Below are positions 9,672-17,942 of a stretch of 64,000 nucleotides of DNA, in pieces; position 1 is the stretch's first letter; each line of letters opens with the position of its first letter. The position numbers and the translations under genes were made by a program. The stretch comes from Mitsuaria sp. WAJ17 (GTDB lineage: Bacteria > Pseudomonadota > Gammaproteobacteria > Burkholderiales > Burkholderiaceae_C), in assembly GCF_014174515.1 (NCBI RefSeq), contig NZ_JACJUG010000019.1, forward strand, positions 39,917 through 103,916, given 5' to 3'. Under the pieces are notes generated by a model that saw only the letters and a list, made by a program, of their open reading frames with translations, had not been told where the DNA came from and made no database searches.

Positions 9672-10124
9672 CGGGCGCCCCCCCCTGGCGGACAGGTCTC
9701 CAGCGACGGGTGCCCGCTATGCGAACGCCCGGCCTGGGGCCCCCCCCCCATTGGGCTGACTGACAGGACATCTGCACGGCCCGGGATCGTGTGATACTGG
9801 GTCTGACGGGGCCATATATCACACATATGTCGAAAGTCATATGCGGACGTTCAAGGCCCCTCCCGAGACTTGCCGGCAAACAAGAAGCAAGACAGGGGGA
9901 TGATCCGCAACCCGGTGCCGCAAGGTGACTGGGGCCCGCTCGAAGCGACCTGCACCAGGCCGTCAGTTGCGCGCGCCTCAAAATCACCAAAATGGTGCAT
10001 ACATGTGCGTTCGTCGCCCAATGCTTGCGAAGTCGTCACACGTTGTAGTGACAGACTTCTATAGTCGGCGCTTGAATTGATCGCGCTCAGACCTCTTTGG
10101 GCGCTCATCGGACCCTGGAACGCC
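9672..10124 (+). other. Intergenic region upstream of the IclR gene
   Basis: 453 bases without a convincing gene. It contains an 8-C tract near 9677 and a 10-C tract (9740-9749), two CATATG palindromes close together near 9825-9842, and a GTCAC/GTGAC inverted repeat (10035-10039 and 10048-10052) followed by TATAGT at about 10060. The last two resemble an operator and a -10 box for the IclR gene. A 64-codon open frame in this stretch has no start signal or coding character. Confidence 0.55.
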
Positions 10125-10964
10125 ATGTCTGCTGCTCGCGCCCTTGATGATCTCGCCTCCGTCGCAGTTCCGCCCAGCCCGGCACCGACTGTCTCGCAGG
10201 AACCACAAACTCCGCTAAAACGTGACCTCGTGGCCGGCCTGGAAAAGGGCTTGGCCGTGATCGAAGCCTTCGATCAGGAACGCCCCCGCCTCACCATCAG
10301 CGAGGTGGCCGCCCGCACCGGACTGACCCGTGCGGCCGCCCGCCGCTACTTGCTGACCTTGAGCTACCTGGGTTTCGTCTCCCAGGATCGCAAGATGTTC
10401 GCCCTCACACCCAAGGTGCTTCGCCTGGGCCAGAGCTACATGCATTCGGCTCGCCTGCCCCGCATCGTGGAACCCGAGCTGCACAAGCTGGCCTTTGCAC
10501 TGAAGGAAGCCAGCGCCGCCGGCGTTCTGGACGGCAATGACGTGATCTGCATCGCCGCCACCAGCGCCGGCCGCGTGCTCTCCCAGCACCTGCAGTCCGG
10601 CGGGCGTGTGCCGGCCTACTGCTCCGCCAACGGTCGCGCCCTGCTGGCCGCGCTCGCCCCCGAGGATGCCGACGCCTGGATCGCCCGCCAGACGCTGGAG
10701 CCGGTCACCCCCCACACCATCACCAACCCGGACCGCCTGCGCACCGAGGTCGCCCGCGCCCGAGCCCTGGGCTACGCCTGCGTGGACCAGGAGCTGGAAC
10801 TGGGCCTGCGCACCCTGGCCGTGCCCCTGAAGAACTACCGGGGCGACGTGGTCGCGGCGCTCAACATCTCCATCCACGCCTCGCGCATGAGCATGGAGCA
10901 ACTGGTCGAGCACGCACTGCCTCCCCTGCTTCAGGCGCAGCAGCACCTGCGCATGCTGCTCTGA
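10125..10964 (+). CDS. IclR-family transcriptional regulator (PcaR/PobR-like)
   Basis: A 279-residue regulator. The N-terminal winged helix is at about 40-100 (LEKGLAVIEAFDQERPRLTISEVAARTGLTRAAARR) and the IclR effector-binding domain covers about 105-275. The motif ARRYLLTLSYLGFV and the C-terminal GYACVDQELELGLRTLAVP match regulators of aromatic degradation such as PcaR and PobR. It is therefore a plausible regulator of the adjacent thiolase and nearby beta-oxidation genes. I chose the ATG at 10125; an upstream in-frame TTG at 10077 lacks a good ribosome-binding site. A bidirectional terminator follows the stop. Confidence 0.9.
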   Translation: MSAARALDDLASVAVPPSPAPTVSQEPQTPLKRDLVAGLEKGLAVIEAFDQERPRLTISEVAARTGLTRAAARRYLLTLSYLGFVSQDRKMFALTPKVLRLGQSYMHSARLPRIVEPELHKLAFALKEASAAGVLDGNDVICIAATSAGRVLSQHLQSGGRVPAYCSANGRALLAALAPEDADAWIARQTLEPVTPHTITNPDRLRTEVARARALGYACVDQELELGLRTLAVPLKNYRGDVVAALNISIHASRMSMEQLVEHALPPLLQAQQHLRMLL

Positions 10965-10982
10965 ACGGGTCACCGCCCTGGA

Positions 10983-11007
10983 AAAAGCCGCCTCAAGGGC
11001 GGCTTTT
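10983..11007. terminator. Bidirectional Rho-independent terminator
   Basis: Ten-base arms AAAAGCCGCC (10983-10992) and its complement (10998-11007) with a 5-base loop. It is flanked by A and T runs, so it can stop the IclR transcript from the left and the dehydrogenase transcript from the right. Confidence 0.9.
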
Positions 11008-11026
11008 CCTTTGCAGTGGCCGACGC

Positions 11027-12553
11027 TCAGTCAGCCCACAGGCGATGCCGCAGCAGCGGGCTGACGCGGTAGCGCTCATTGCGGCAGGCCTCGAACAGCG
11101 CATCCAGGGTCTGAACCACCCGGGCGACGCTCAGCTGCGCCAGCCACTCGAAAGGCCCGGCTGGGTAGTTGACACCCAGCTTCATGGCCTGGTCGGCGGC
11201 GGCCTCGTCGCAGACGCCTTGCCAGACGGTATCGGCACCTTCGTTGACCAGCATGGCCAGGGTGCGGGCGACCACCAGGCCCGGCGCATCCCGCAGCACC
11301 AGGGGCGCCCAGCCCAGGGCGGCGAAGAGCTGCAGTGCCTGGGCCCGACCGGACTCGCTGCAGCGCGGGGCGAAGGCCAGGGCCAGGGCCTCGGTGCGCG
11401 GGCCCTGCACGGGCCAGTCGATCACGGCCAGCTCGGCATGGGCGGCCTGCTGAGCAAGCTCGGCGGCACAGCGGCCGTCGCTCAGGCGCAGCTGAAGCTC
11501 GCCCAGAGCCAGGCCCGCCCATACAGCCTGCGCCTGGCGCTGGAAGGCGACACCCGCCGCCTGCAGTGCCTGTGCCAGACCATCAACCAGCAGGCCCTCG
11601 CCCAGCAGTTGCACTGTCGGCAAGTCCTCGGCCCCTTGGCGCTCGACCGGCGCCGGAGCAGCGGGCACGCCCTCGTAGAAGCCCTTGCCGACCTTGCGGC
11701 CCAGGCGTCCGCCATCCACCAGAGCCTTCTGGACCAGGGAGGGCATGTAGCGCTTGTCGCCGAAGTTGGCCTCGAAGACGGACTGGGTCACCAGGAAATT
11801 GGTGTCGTGCCCGATCAGGTCCATCAGCTCGCAGGGGCCCATGCGAAAGCCCACCGAGCGCAGGGCTCGGTCCAGCTGCGCCGGCGTACCGGCCTGTTCC
11901 AGCAACAGGGCCAGGGTCTCGGCGTAGTAAGGGCGGGCAATGCGGTTGACGATGAAGCCCGGCGTCGATTTCGCATGCACGGGCGACTTGCCCCAGCGCC
12001 GCGAGAGTTCGTAGATGGCATCGGCCACCGAGGCCTGCGTCTCCGCCCCGGAGACCACCTCCACCAGCTTCATCAACGGCACGGGATTGAAGAAGTGCAT
12101 GCCCACCAGCCGCCCAGGGCGCTGCAGGCCGTTGGCCAGCGCGGTGATGCTGATCGAGGACGTATTGGAGGCGATCAAGGCATCCGGCGGCAGCAGGGCG
12201 TCCAGCTCGCGCAGCAGGGCCTGCTTGGGCTCCAGCTTCTCGATGATGACCTCGACCACCAGGGCGGCGCCAGCCAGATCGGCCATGGCAGACACGGGGT
12301 GGATGCGCGCCAGCACGGCCTCCCGCTCGGTCGCGTCCATGCGGCCCTTGACCACCAGACCCTCCAAGGCTTTGGCGATCTGGGCATGCGCCGCCGCGGC
12401 TGCGCCTTCGCGGACGTCCATCAGCCGCACCGGATGGCCGGCCTGGGCTGCCACCTGGGCGATGCCGGCCCCCATTACTCCCGCGCCGATCACGCCGACC
12501 AGGGCCTCGGCGGCCGGCTTGCTTGCCACCGCCCATTGAAGGACCTCGCTCAT
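11027..12553 (-). CDS. 3-hydroxyacyl-CoA dehydrogenase (PaaH-like)
   Basis: A 508-residue NAD-dependent 3-hydroxyacyl-CoA dehydrogenase. The Rossmann motif GAGVMGAG is at 23-30. The catalytic region SNTSSISITAL, the dyad residues in GMHFFNPVPLMKLVEVV, and VNRIARPYYAE are present, followed by tandem C-terminal helical domains (about 200-300 and 410-500). The long double-C-terminal form matches PaaH/PaaC of phenylacetate degradation, which oxidises 3-hydroxyadipyl-CoA to 3-oxoadipyl-CoA, the substrate of the nearby thiolase. It overlaps the upstream enoyl-CoA hydratase gene by four bases. The specific substrate is inferred; no ring-opening phenylacetate genes lie in the window. Confidence 0.9.
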   Translation of the reverse strand: MSEVLQWAVASKPAAEALVGVIGAGVMGAGIAQVAAQAGHPVRLMDVREGAAAAAHAQIAKALEGLVVKGRMDATEREAVLARIHPVSAMADLAGAALVVEVIIEKLEPKQALLRELDALLPPDALIASNTSSISITALANGLQRPGRLVGMHFFNPVPLMKLVEVVSGAETQASVADAIYELSRRWGKSPVHAKSTPGFIVNRIARPYYAETLALLLEQAGTPAQLDRALRSVGFRMGPCELMDLIGHDTNFLVTQSVFEANFGDKRYMPSLVQKALVDGGRLGRKVGKGFYEGVPAAPAPVERQGAEDLPTVQLLGEGLLVDGLAQALQAAGVAFQRQAQAVWAGLALGELQLRLSDGRCAAELAQQAAHAELAVIDWPVQGPRTEALALAFAPRCSESGRAQALQLFAALGWAPLVLRDAPGLVVARTLAMLVNEGADTVWQGVCDEAAADQAMKLGVNYPAGPFEWLAQLSVARVVQTLDALFEACRNERYRVSPLLRHRLWAD

Positions 12554-13347
12554 GCGCCCTCCCCCTGCGGCACCCAGGCTGCCGGCCGCTTGGCCATGAA
12601 GGCAGCGAAGCCCTCACGCGCCTCCTCGCCCACGCGCACGCGGGAAATGGTCTGGGCGGTCAGCTCGCGCACCTCCTCGGTCACCGCGCCGACGGCCAGT
12701 TGGCCCAGCAACTGCTTGATCTCGGCCTGGGCCTGCGGGCCGTTGGCCAGCAGCTCGGTCAGCCAGCGCTCCAGGGCCTCGTCCAGGGCGTCGGGTGCCG
12801 CGACCTCGTGCACCAGCCCCAGAGCCAGCGCCTCGCTGGCGGGGATGCGGCTGCCGGTCAGCGCCAGACGGCGGGCCTGGCGGCTGCCCACGGCATTGAC
12901 CACATAGGGGCCGATCACGGCGGGCAGGATGCCGAAGCGTGCCTCGCTCACCGCAAAGCGGGCGTCCAGGCTGGCCACCGCGATATCGCAGGCCGCCGTC
13001 AGGCCGACGCCACCGCCCAGGGCCACGCCCTGCACACGTGCGATGGTGGGTTTGGGGCAGGACTGGATGCGGTACAGCATGGCCGCGAAGCGCCGCGCGT
13101 CCTGCAGATTCCATTCCTGGCTGGCCTGGGCGGCGCGCTGCATCCACTGGATGTCAGCACCGGCGCTGAAAGCCTTGCCTGCGCCGGCCAGCACGATGAC
13201 GCGGACCTTGGGGTCGGCGGTGAGGCGCTCGAAGGCCTGGTCCAGCTCGCCGATCATCTGCTCGTTGAAGGCGTTGAACACCTCCGGACGGGTCATGGTG
13301 ACGCGCGCCACGCCGCGAGCGTCCACCGCAATATGCAATGTCTCCAC
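12550..13347 (-). CDS. Enoyl-CoA hydratase/isomerase family protein
   Basis: A 265-residue crotonase-fold enzyme. Oxyanion-hole segments are AFSAGADIQWM (about 58-68) and VQGVALGGGVGL (about 100-111), followed by AVSEARFGILPAVIGPYVV. SAGADxxWM plus PYVVxxxGxRxARR is typical of methylglutaconyl-CoA and gamma-carboxygeranoyl-CoA hydratases (LiuC/AtuE), so the substrate may be branched rather than the phenylacetate intermediate. The start is a GTG at 13347, chosen because AAGGAG lies six bases upstream and the hydratase domain begins there. The upstream frame extension has no domain. Its stop overlaps the dehydrogenase start by four bases, so the two form one operon. Confidence 0.9.
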   Translation of the reverse strand: METLHIAVDARGVARVTMTRPEVFNAFNEQMIGELDQAFERLTADPKVRVIVLAGAGKAFSAGADIQWMQRAAQASQEWNLQDARRFAAMLYRIQSCPKPTIARVQGVALGGGVGLTAACDIAVASLDARFAVSEARFGILPAVIGPYVVNAVGSRQARRLALTGSRIPASEALALGLVHEVAAPDALDEALERWLTELLANGPQAQAEIKQLLGQLAVGAVTEEVRELTAQTISRVRVGEEAREGFAAFMAKRPAAWVPQGEGA

Positions 13348-13419
13348 CGTGAAACTCCTTGTAATGAGCGAAGTATCGCAGCGTCGCCGCCCGCGCTCCG
13401 ATGGGGGCAGAATTCCGCC

Positions 13420-14241
13420 ATGAGCACGCCGAGCCCCCAGCCGCCGAGCCCGCCCTTCCTCCAGCCTCTGGTGCTGGACGGCGAGACCCTGCACATCGAA
13501 TCGCAATGGCTGGGCGACGCACAGGCTGCGAGCCAGCCCTTGCTGGTCTTCCTGCACGAGGGTCTGGGCTCGCTGAGCCAATGGCGGGACTTCCCTGCGC
13601 GGCTGTGCGAAGCTCTGCAACTGCCCGGCCTCGTGTTCTCACGCCCGGGCTATGGCCGGAGCACGCCGCGCACGGCCCCCTGGCCGCCGGACTATCTTCA
13701 ACGCCAGGCCCGCGGTCTGCTGCCGGCCTGCTTCGAGGCCTTCGGGCTGTCCAATCGCCCGCTGCTGCTCTTTGGACACAGCGATGGCGCCAGTCTTGCC
13801 CTGCTCTACGCGGCTCATTCGCCGCAGCAGCTGCGGGGCCTGGTGGCGATGGCGCCGCATCTCTTCGTGGAGCCCATCACCCTGCTGGGCCTGCATGCCG
13901 CCAGGACGGCCTACGAGCAGGGCGGCACCCTGCGCACGGCCCTGGCCCGCCACCACGCCGACACTGATTCGGCCTTCTACGGCTGGAACGACGCCTGGCT
14001 GCGGCCAGGCTTCGAGGACTGGAACATCGAGGCGGAGCTGGAAGGCCGGCTGCAGTGCCCTGTGCTGGCGATCCAGGGCGTGCAGGACGAGTACGGCAGC
14101 CTGCGCCAGATTGAGGCCATCGCCAAACTGCACGCCGACACGCGGTTGCTGGCCCTGCCCGACTGCGGCCACAGCCCGCACAAGGACCAACCCGAGCGGC
14201 TGATCTCCCACATGCAGGACTGGCTGGCCAGCCTGGCCTGA
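13420..14241 (+). CDS. Alpha/beta hydrolase
   Basis: A 273-residue alpha/beta hydrolase. The nucleophile elbow is GHSDGAS (about residues 128-134), preceded by the oxyanion strand FLHEGLGSLSQWRDFP (about 47-62). The acid is probably D in QGVQDEYG and the catalytic His is in CGHSPHKDQPE near the C-terminus. Substrates for this branch are often small esters or unknown. The start ATG at 13420 lies 72 bases from the divergent enoyl-CoA hydratase start, so the genes may share a regulatory region. No signal peptide is seen. Confidence 0.85.
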   Translation: MSTPSPQPPSPPFLQPLVLDGETLHIESQWLGDAQAASQPLLVFLHEGLGSLSQWRDFPARLCEALQLPGLVFSRPGYGRSTPRTAPWPPDYLQRQARGLLPACFEAFGLSNRPLLLFGHSDGASLALLYAAHSPQQLRGLVAMAPHLFVEPITLLGLHAARTAYEQGGTLRTALARHHADTDSAFYGWNDAWLRPGFEDWNIEAELEGRLQCPVLAIQGVQDEYGSLRQIEAIAKLHADTRLLALPDCGHSPHKDQPERLISHMQDWLASLA

Positions 14242-14401
14242 GCCGCCCCGGCCCGGCATCGATCGCAGCCAGCGACCGTTCACGTCACCACGACGTCAGT
14301 TCGTCGCAGGCACCTGGAAGCCCGGGCCGCCACCGCGCACACTCCTCTCATCGACAAAGCCATGAGGCCTGCCAACACCGAAACGCCACAGAGGACATGC
14401 C

Positions 14402-14584
14402 ATGAAAGCCGCCACCAAGACCCTGCTCACCGCCCTTCTTGCCATCGCCAGCGCCGCGTCCCTGACGCTCGCCCAGGCCGATGCCACCGGTGGTCAGCCT
14501 TGCCTGGGTGCGCCGGCCATGCAACTGCCCTCGCTGAGCCTGGCTCAGGCCACGCCAGCCCAGGATGCCGCGCCGCAGGCCTGA
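14402..14584 (+). CDS. Small secreted protein, function unknown
   Basis: A 60-residue protein with a typical Sec signal peptide (Lys-rich start MKAATK, hydrophobic core, cleavage likely after LAQA near residue 26), leaving a mature peptide of about 35 residues with one Cys. AGAGGA lies about six bases before the ATG and a strong terminator follows, so this is a self-contained transcription unit. I recognise no family. Confidence 0.6.
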   Translation: MKAATKTLLTALLAIASAASLTLAQADATGGQPCLGAPAMQLPSLSLAQATPAQDAAPQA

Positions 14585-14657
14585 TCTGCGGCCCACGAAG
14601 CGTCCCGATCAAGGGCAGGCGGCCCTACCGCCGCCGCCCTCCCTTGTCCTCCCTTGA

Positions 14658-14684
14658 GCCCGGCCCTGCCGGGCGCTTTTTTTT
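14658..14684 (+). terminator. Rho-independent terminator
   Basis: GCCCGGC/GCCGGGC stem (14658-14664 and 14668-14674) with a 3-base loop, followed by eight T residues (14677-14684). It ends the small secreted-protein transcript. Confidence 0.9.
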
Positions 14685-14696
14685 GTGCGTCCCATG

Positions 14697-14721
14697 AAAA
14701 AGGCCGCCCGCAGGCGGCCTT
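14697..14721 (-). terminator. Rho-independent terminator of the M13 peptidase gene
   Basis: AAGGCCGCC/GGCGGCCTT stem (14700-14708 and 14713-14721) with a CGCA loop. Read on the minus strand it is followed by a T-run (14701-14697). Confidence 0.85.
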
Positions 14722-14748
14722 GGCTGTACGGCGGGATGCCGGCCCGGC

Positions 14749-16770
14749 TTACCAGATGCGGATCCGCTCCTCGCTGGGCTTGAACATCTTGTCGCCCTGC
14801 TTGGTGCCAAAGGCCTGGTGGAAGCCGTCATGGTTGATGGCCGCACCGTTGGCACGGTACTCGCCAGGCGAGTGCGGATCGATCACCAGCAGCTGCAGCA
14901 GGCGCTGCTCGCGGGCCTTCACGCGCCAGGACTGCGACCAGCCCAGGAAGAAGCGCTGTTCGCCGCTGTAGCCGCCGATCGCGGGTGCGGGCTGACCGGC
15001 CAGCGAGCGCTGGTAGGCCTTGAAGGCGATCTGCAGGCCGGACAGGTCGGCAATGTTCTCACCCAGGGTCAACTGGCCGTTGACGTGCTTGCCAGGAATG
15101 GGCTCGTAGCCGTTGTACTGAGTGACCAACTGGGCAGTGATGGCGTCGAAGGCCTTGCGGTCTTCAGGGGTCCACCAGTTGCGCAGCACGCCGTCGCCGT
15201 CGAACTGGCTGCCCTGGTCGTCGAAACCGTGGCTGATCTCGTGGCCGATCACCGCACCGATGGCGCCGTAGTTCACGGCATCGTCGGCGTTCATGTCGAA
15301 GAACGGCGGCTGCAGGATGGCGGCCGGGAACACGATCTCGTTCTGAGAGGGGTTGTAGTAGGCATTGACGGTCTGCGGCGTCATGCCCCAATCCTTGCGG
15401 TCCACGGGTTTGTCGGCCTTGGCGGCCATGCGCAGCCACTCGTTGCGGCCGGCACGCTGGTTGTTGCCCAGCGCGTCACCGGCTTTCACGACCAGGCGGC
15501 TGTAGTCGCGCCAGGTCTCGGGGTAGCCGATCTTGGTCATGTACTTGGACAGCTTGTCCTGGGCCTGGACCTTGGTGGCCGGCGACATCCAGCTCAGCCC
15601 ATCGATCGAGTCCTTGTAGGCCGCCAGCAGGTTGGCCACCAGCTTCTCCATGCGGGCCTTGGCCTCGGGCGGGAAGTGGCGCGCCACATAGATCTGGCCG
15701 ATGGCCTCGCCCAGGGCGCCATTGACCTCGGCCACGCCCTTCTGCCAGCGCGGCAGCTCAGCCTTCTGGCCGGACAGGGCCCGGCCATGGAAGGCGAAGG
15801 AGGCGTCACGCAGGGCCTTGGGCAGCACGCCGGCGTAGCTGTCCAGGGTGCGGGCCTTCAGATAGAGCTTCCAGTCGGCCAGCGGCGCCTCGGCCAGCAA
15901 CTTGGCGATGCCTTGCACGGCGCTGGGCTGCATGAGGGACACGGTGTCCAGCTTGGGCAGGCCGGCGGCCTGGAACAGGGCGGCCCAGTCCAGCTGCGGC
16001 GCCTGGCTGGCCAGCTCGGTCACGCTGAGCGGGTTGTAGGTCTTGACCGGGTCGCGGTTCTCGACATTGCTCCAGTGCAGCTGGGCAATCTTCTCTTCCA
16101 GGGCGTAGATGCGCTGGGCGGCGGTGGCGGCGTTCTTCTCGCCCGCGAAGCCGGCCAGCTGCTGCAGATAGACCAGGTAGGCCTTGCGGGCCTCGCCCAT
16201 GCGGGCATCGTCCTTCAGCAGGTAGTAGTCGCGGTCGGGCAGGCCCAGGCCGGCCTGGAACAGGGTCAGGCGGTTCTCCTGGGGCTTCTTGGCGTCGGCA
16301 TCGACGTACATGGCGAAGGGCGTGGCCACCTCGCCTTGCACCTGGCCGATCCAGCGGGTCAGCTCAGCGACAGACTTCAGGCCGTCGATGGCCTTCAGCT
16401 GTGGCTGCACGGGCTTGAACCCGGCGCGGTCGATGGCAGCGGTATCGATGAAGGCGGCGTAGTAGGTGCCGATCTTGAATTCATTGCTGCCGGCGGCCTG
16501 CTTGCCCTTGGCCAGCTCCTCGACGATGGTCCGCACGCGGGCGTCCGACATGTCGCGCAGTTGGACGAAGGTGCCGAAGGAGGACTTGTCCGCCGGGATC
16601 TCGGTGCGGCCGAGCCAGCCGCCATTGGCGGCCAGGAACAGGTCGTCCTGGGCTCGCACGGCAGGGTCGTAGTTGGGCAGGTCGAGCCCGTGGTTGTGGG
16701 GAGCGGCAAAGACGGCACCGGCCAGCTGGATCATCAGCGCCAGGGCGCCCAGTTTGAAGGTCGACTTCAT
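14749..16770 (-). CDS. M13 family zinc metallopeptidase (PepO/neprilysin-like)
   Basis: A 673-residue secreted zinc endopeptidase of the neprilysin family. The signal peptide is residues 1-22 (cleavage after VFA). The zinc site is HEISH at 510-514, with the third ligand E571 in GENIADLSGL. The substrate-binding motif NAYYNPSQNEIVFPA and the M13 N-terminal domain (about 35-430) are intact. It probably degrades peptides in the periplasm or outside the cell. The ATG at 16770 is chosen because it starts the signal peptide and has GAGAGAG just upstream. It is monocistronic with its own terminator. Confidence 0.93.
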   Translation of the reverse strand: MKSTFKLGALALMIQLAGAVFAAPHNHGLDLPNYDPAVRAQDDLFLAANGGWLGRTEIPADKSSFGTFVQLRDMSDARVRTIVEELAKGKQAAGSNEFKIGTYYAAFIDTAAIDRAGFKPVQPQLKAIDGLKSVAELTRWIGQVQGEVATPFAMYVDADAKKPQENRLTLFQAGLGLPDRDYYLLKDDARMGEARKAYLVYLQQLAGFAGEKNAATAAQRIYALEEKIAQLHWSNVENRDPVKTYNPLSVTELASQAPQLDWAALFQAAGLPKLDTVSLMQPSAVQGIAKLLAEAPLADWKLYLKARTLDSYAGVLPKALRDASFAFHGRALSGQKAELPRWQKGVAEVNGALGEAIGQIYVARHFPPEAKARMEKLVANLLAAYKDSIDGLSWMSPATKVQAQDKLSKYMTKIGYPETWRDYSRLVVKAGDALGNNQRAGRNEWLRMAAKADKPVDRKDWGMTPQTVNAYYNPSQNEIVFPAAILQPPFFDMNADDAVNYGAIGAVIGHEISHGFDDQGSQFDGDGVLRNWWTPEDRKAFDAITAQLVTQYNGYEPIPGKHVNGQLTLGENIADLSGLQIAFKAYQRSLAGQPAPAIGGYSGEQRFFLGWSQSWRVKAREQRLLQLLVIDPHSPGEYRANGAAINHDGFHQAFGTKQGDKMFKPSEERIRIW

Positions 16771-17011
16771 GGACTCTCTCTCAGCCCCTTCGCGCTCCTG
16801 ACGCTCGAGGCCCGTTGTAGATCTTGGGAATGGACGAAAGGGCGAAAGCATACGTGCTCCGCTGCGCCCGCCTAAAAGTCAGTCACCCGTGAAAGCCCTA
16901 GCCAAGGGCCCTGAACCCCGCAGGCACGGGCCGGGTCAGCCCGGACATGGGCGGTCCGGCATGGCCTTCGACACTGTGCGGGGCCGGGCGCCGGCCGCAC
17001 CATGCGGCACA

Positions 17012-17043
17012 CGACTCTTCATCTGAACGACTCTTCATCTGAA
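17012..17043. repeat. 16-bp perfect tandem duplication
   Basis: CGACTCTTCATCTGAA occurs twice back to back (17012-17027, 17028-17043) immediately upstream of the small membrane-protein gene, inside its likely 5' leader. It looks like a recent slippage or duplication event. Confidence 0.9.
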
Positions 17044-17056
17044 CAAGGCGCCGGCC

Positions 17057-17257
17057 ATGTCCTTCCCCACCCTGCTGCTATGGCTGCTGCTGGCCCTGGT
17101 CTGCTGGCCGCTGGCCCTGCTGGCGCTGCTGCTGTGGCCCGTGGTCTGGCTGCTGTTGCTGCCGTTTCGCATCCTGGGCTTCGCCGTCGGGGGCGGCCTG
17201 GCCCTGATACAGGCCCTGTTCTACCTGCCGGCGCGGCTGCTGGGCTGGCGCGGCTGA
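17057..17257 (+). CDS. Small Leu-rich membrane protein, function unknown
   Basis: A 66-residue, very hydrophobic protein with two probable transmembrane helices (about residues 5-35 and 38-58), rich in Leu and Trp. AAGG lies nine bases before the ATG. It ends one base before the end of the convergent ABC transporter gene. Small proteins of this kind occur in betaproteobacteria, but I cannot assign a family or role. The real risk is a chance frame in GC-rich DNA, though composition argues for coding. Confidence 0.6.
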   Translation: MSFPTLLLWLLLALVCWPLALLALLLWPVVWLLLLPFRILGFAVGGGLALIQALFYLPARLLGWRG

Positions 17258-17938
17258 TCAGGCGGGCACCTGGCCATCCACCACCATCAACGTGGTGTCG
17301 CAGCGGCGGGCGAGGTCGGGATTGTGGGTCACGAAGAGCACGGCCGTGCCGTGGTCCCGATTGACCTGGCGCAGCAGCTCGAAGACGGCGTCGGCGCTCT
17401 TGCTGTCCAGGTTGCCCGTGGGCTCGTCGGCCAGCAACAGCGCGGGCTGCATGGCCAGGGCGCGCGCCACCGCCACGCGCTGCTGCTGGCCGCCGGACAG
17501 GCGCGCCGCCGGCGTGTCCTTCCAGCGGCTCAGGCCCACGCTGTCCAGCAGGCTCAGGGCGCGCTGCTCGATCGAGGCGTCCGGGAAGCCCTTGAGGCCG
17601 ACCATGGGCAGCATCACGTTCTCCAGCGCGCTGAAGGCACCGATCAGGTGGTGGTACTGGAAGACGAAGCCGATGGTGTGCCCGCGCAGCCGGGTCAGCG
17701 CGGCGTCGTCCATGGCCGTGGTCTCCCGGCCCTGGATCAGCAGCTGCCCCTGCGTCGGCCGGTCCAGCAGGCCCACGATATTGAGCAGCGTGCTCTTGCC
17801 CGAGCCTGACGGGCCCATGACAGCTGAGAACTGGCCGGGCATCAGGCGCAGATCGATGCCGTGCAGCACCTCCACCTCGGTCGGCTGGCCCACATTGAAG
17901 GACTTGCGCACCTGGCGCAGCTCCACGACAGGGGTCAT
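17258..17938 (-). CDS. ABC transporter ATP-binding protein (MacB/LolD type)
   Basis: A 226-residue ABC ATPase. Walker A is GPSGSGKST, the Q-loop FVFQYHHL, the signature [15 protein letters not shown], Walker [14 protein letters not shown], and the switch His [19 protein letters not shown] and GNLDS are typical of the LolD/MacB/FtsE branch. It works with the FtsX-like permease and the periplasmic adaptor encoded upstream, probably in tripartite export. I place the start at the ATG at 17938, four bases after the permease stop; a GTG at 17950 that overlaps the permease is the alternative. It is the last gene of the three-gene operon. Confidence 0.92.
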   Translation of the reverse strand: MTPVVELRQVRKSFNVGQPTEVEVLHGIDLRLMPGQFSAVMGPSGSGKSTLLNIVGLLDRPTQGQLLIQGRETTAMDDAALTRLRGHTIGFVFQYHHLIGAFSALENVMLPMVGLKGFPDASIEQRALSLLDSVGLSRWKDTPAARLSGGQQQRVAVARALAMQPALLLADEPTGNLDSKSADAVFELLRQVNRDHGTAVLFVTHNPDLARRCDTTLMVVDGQVPA

Positions 17939-17942
17939 CGAG

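Noticed and set aside
9870..10064. A 64-codon open frame upstream of the IclR gene
   Set aside because: Poor start context, no signal peptide or domain, and it overlaps likely operator sequences.
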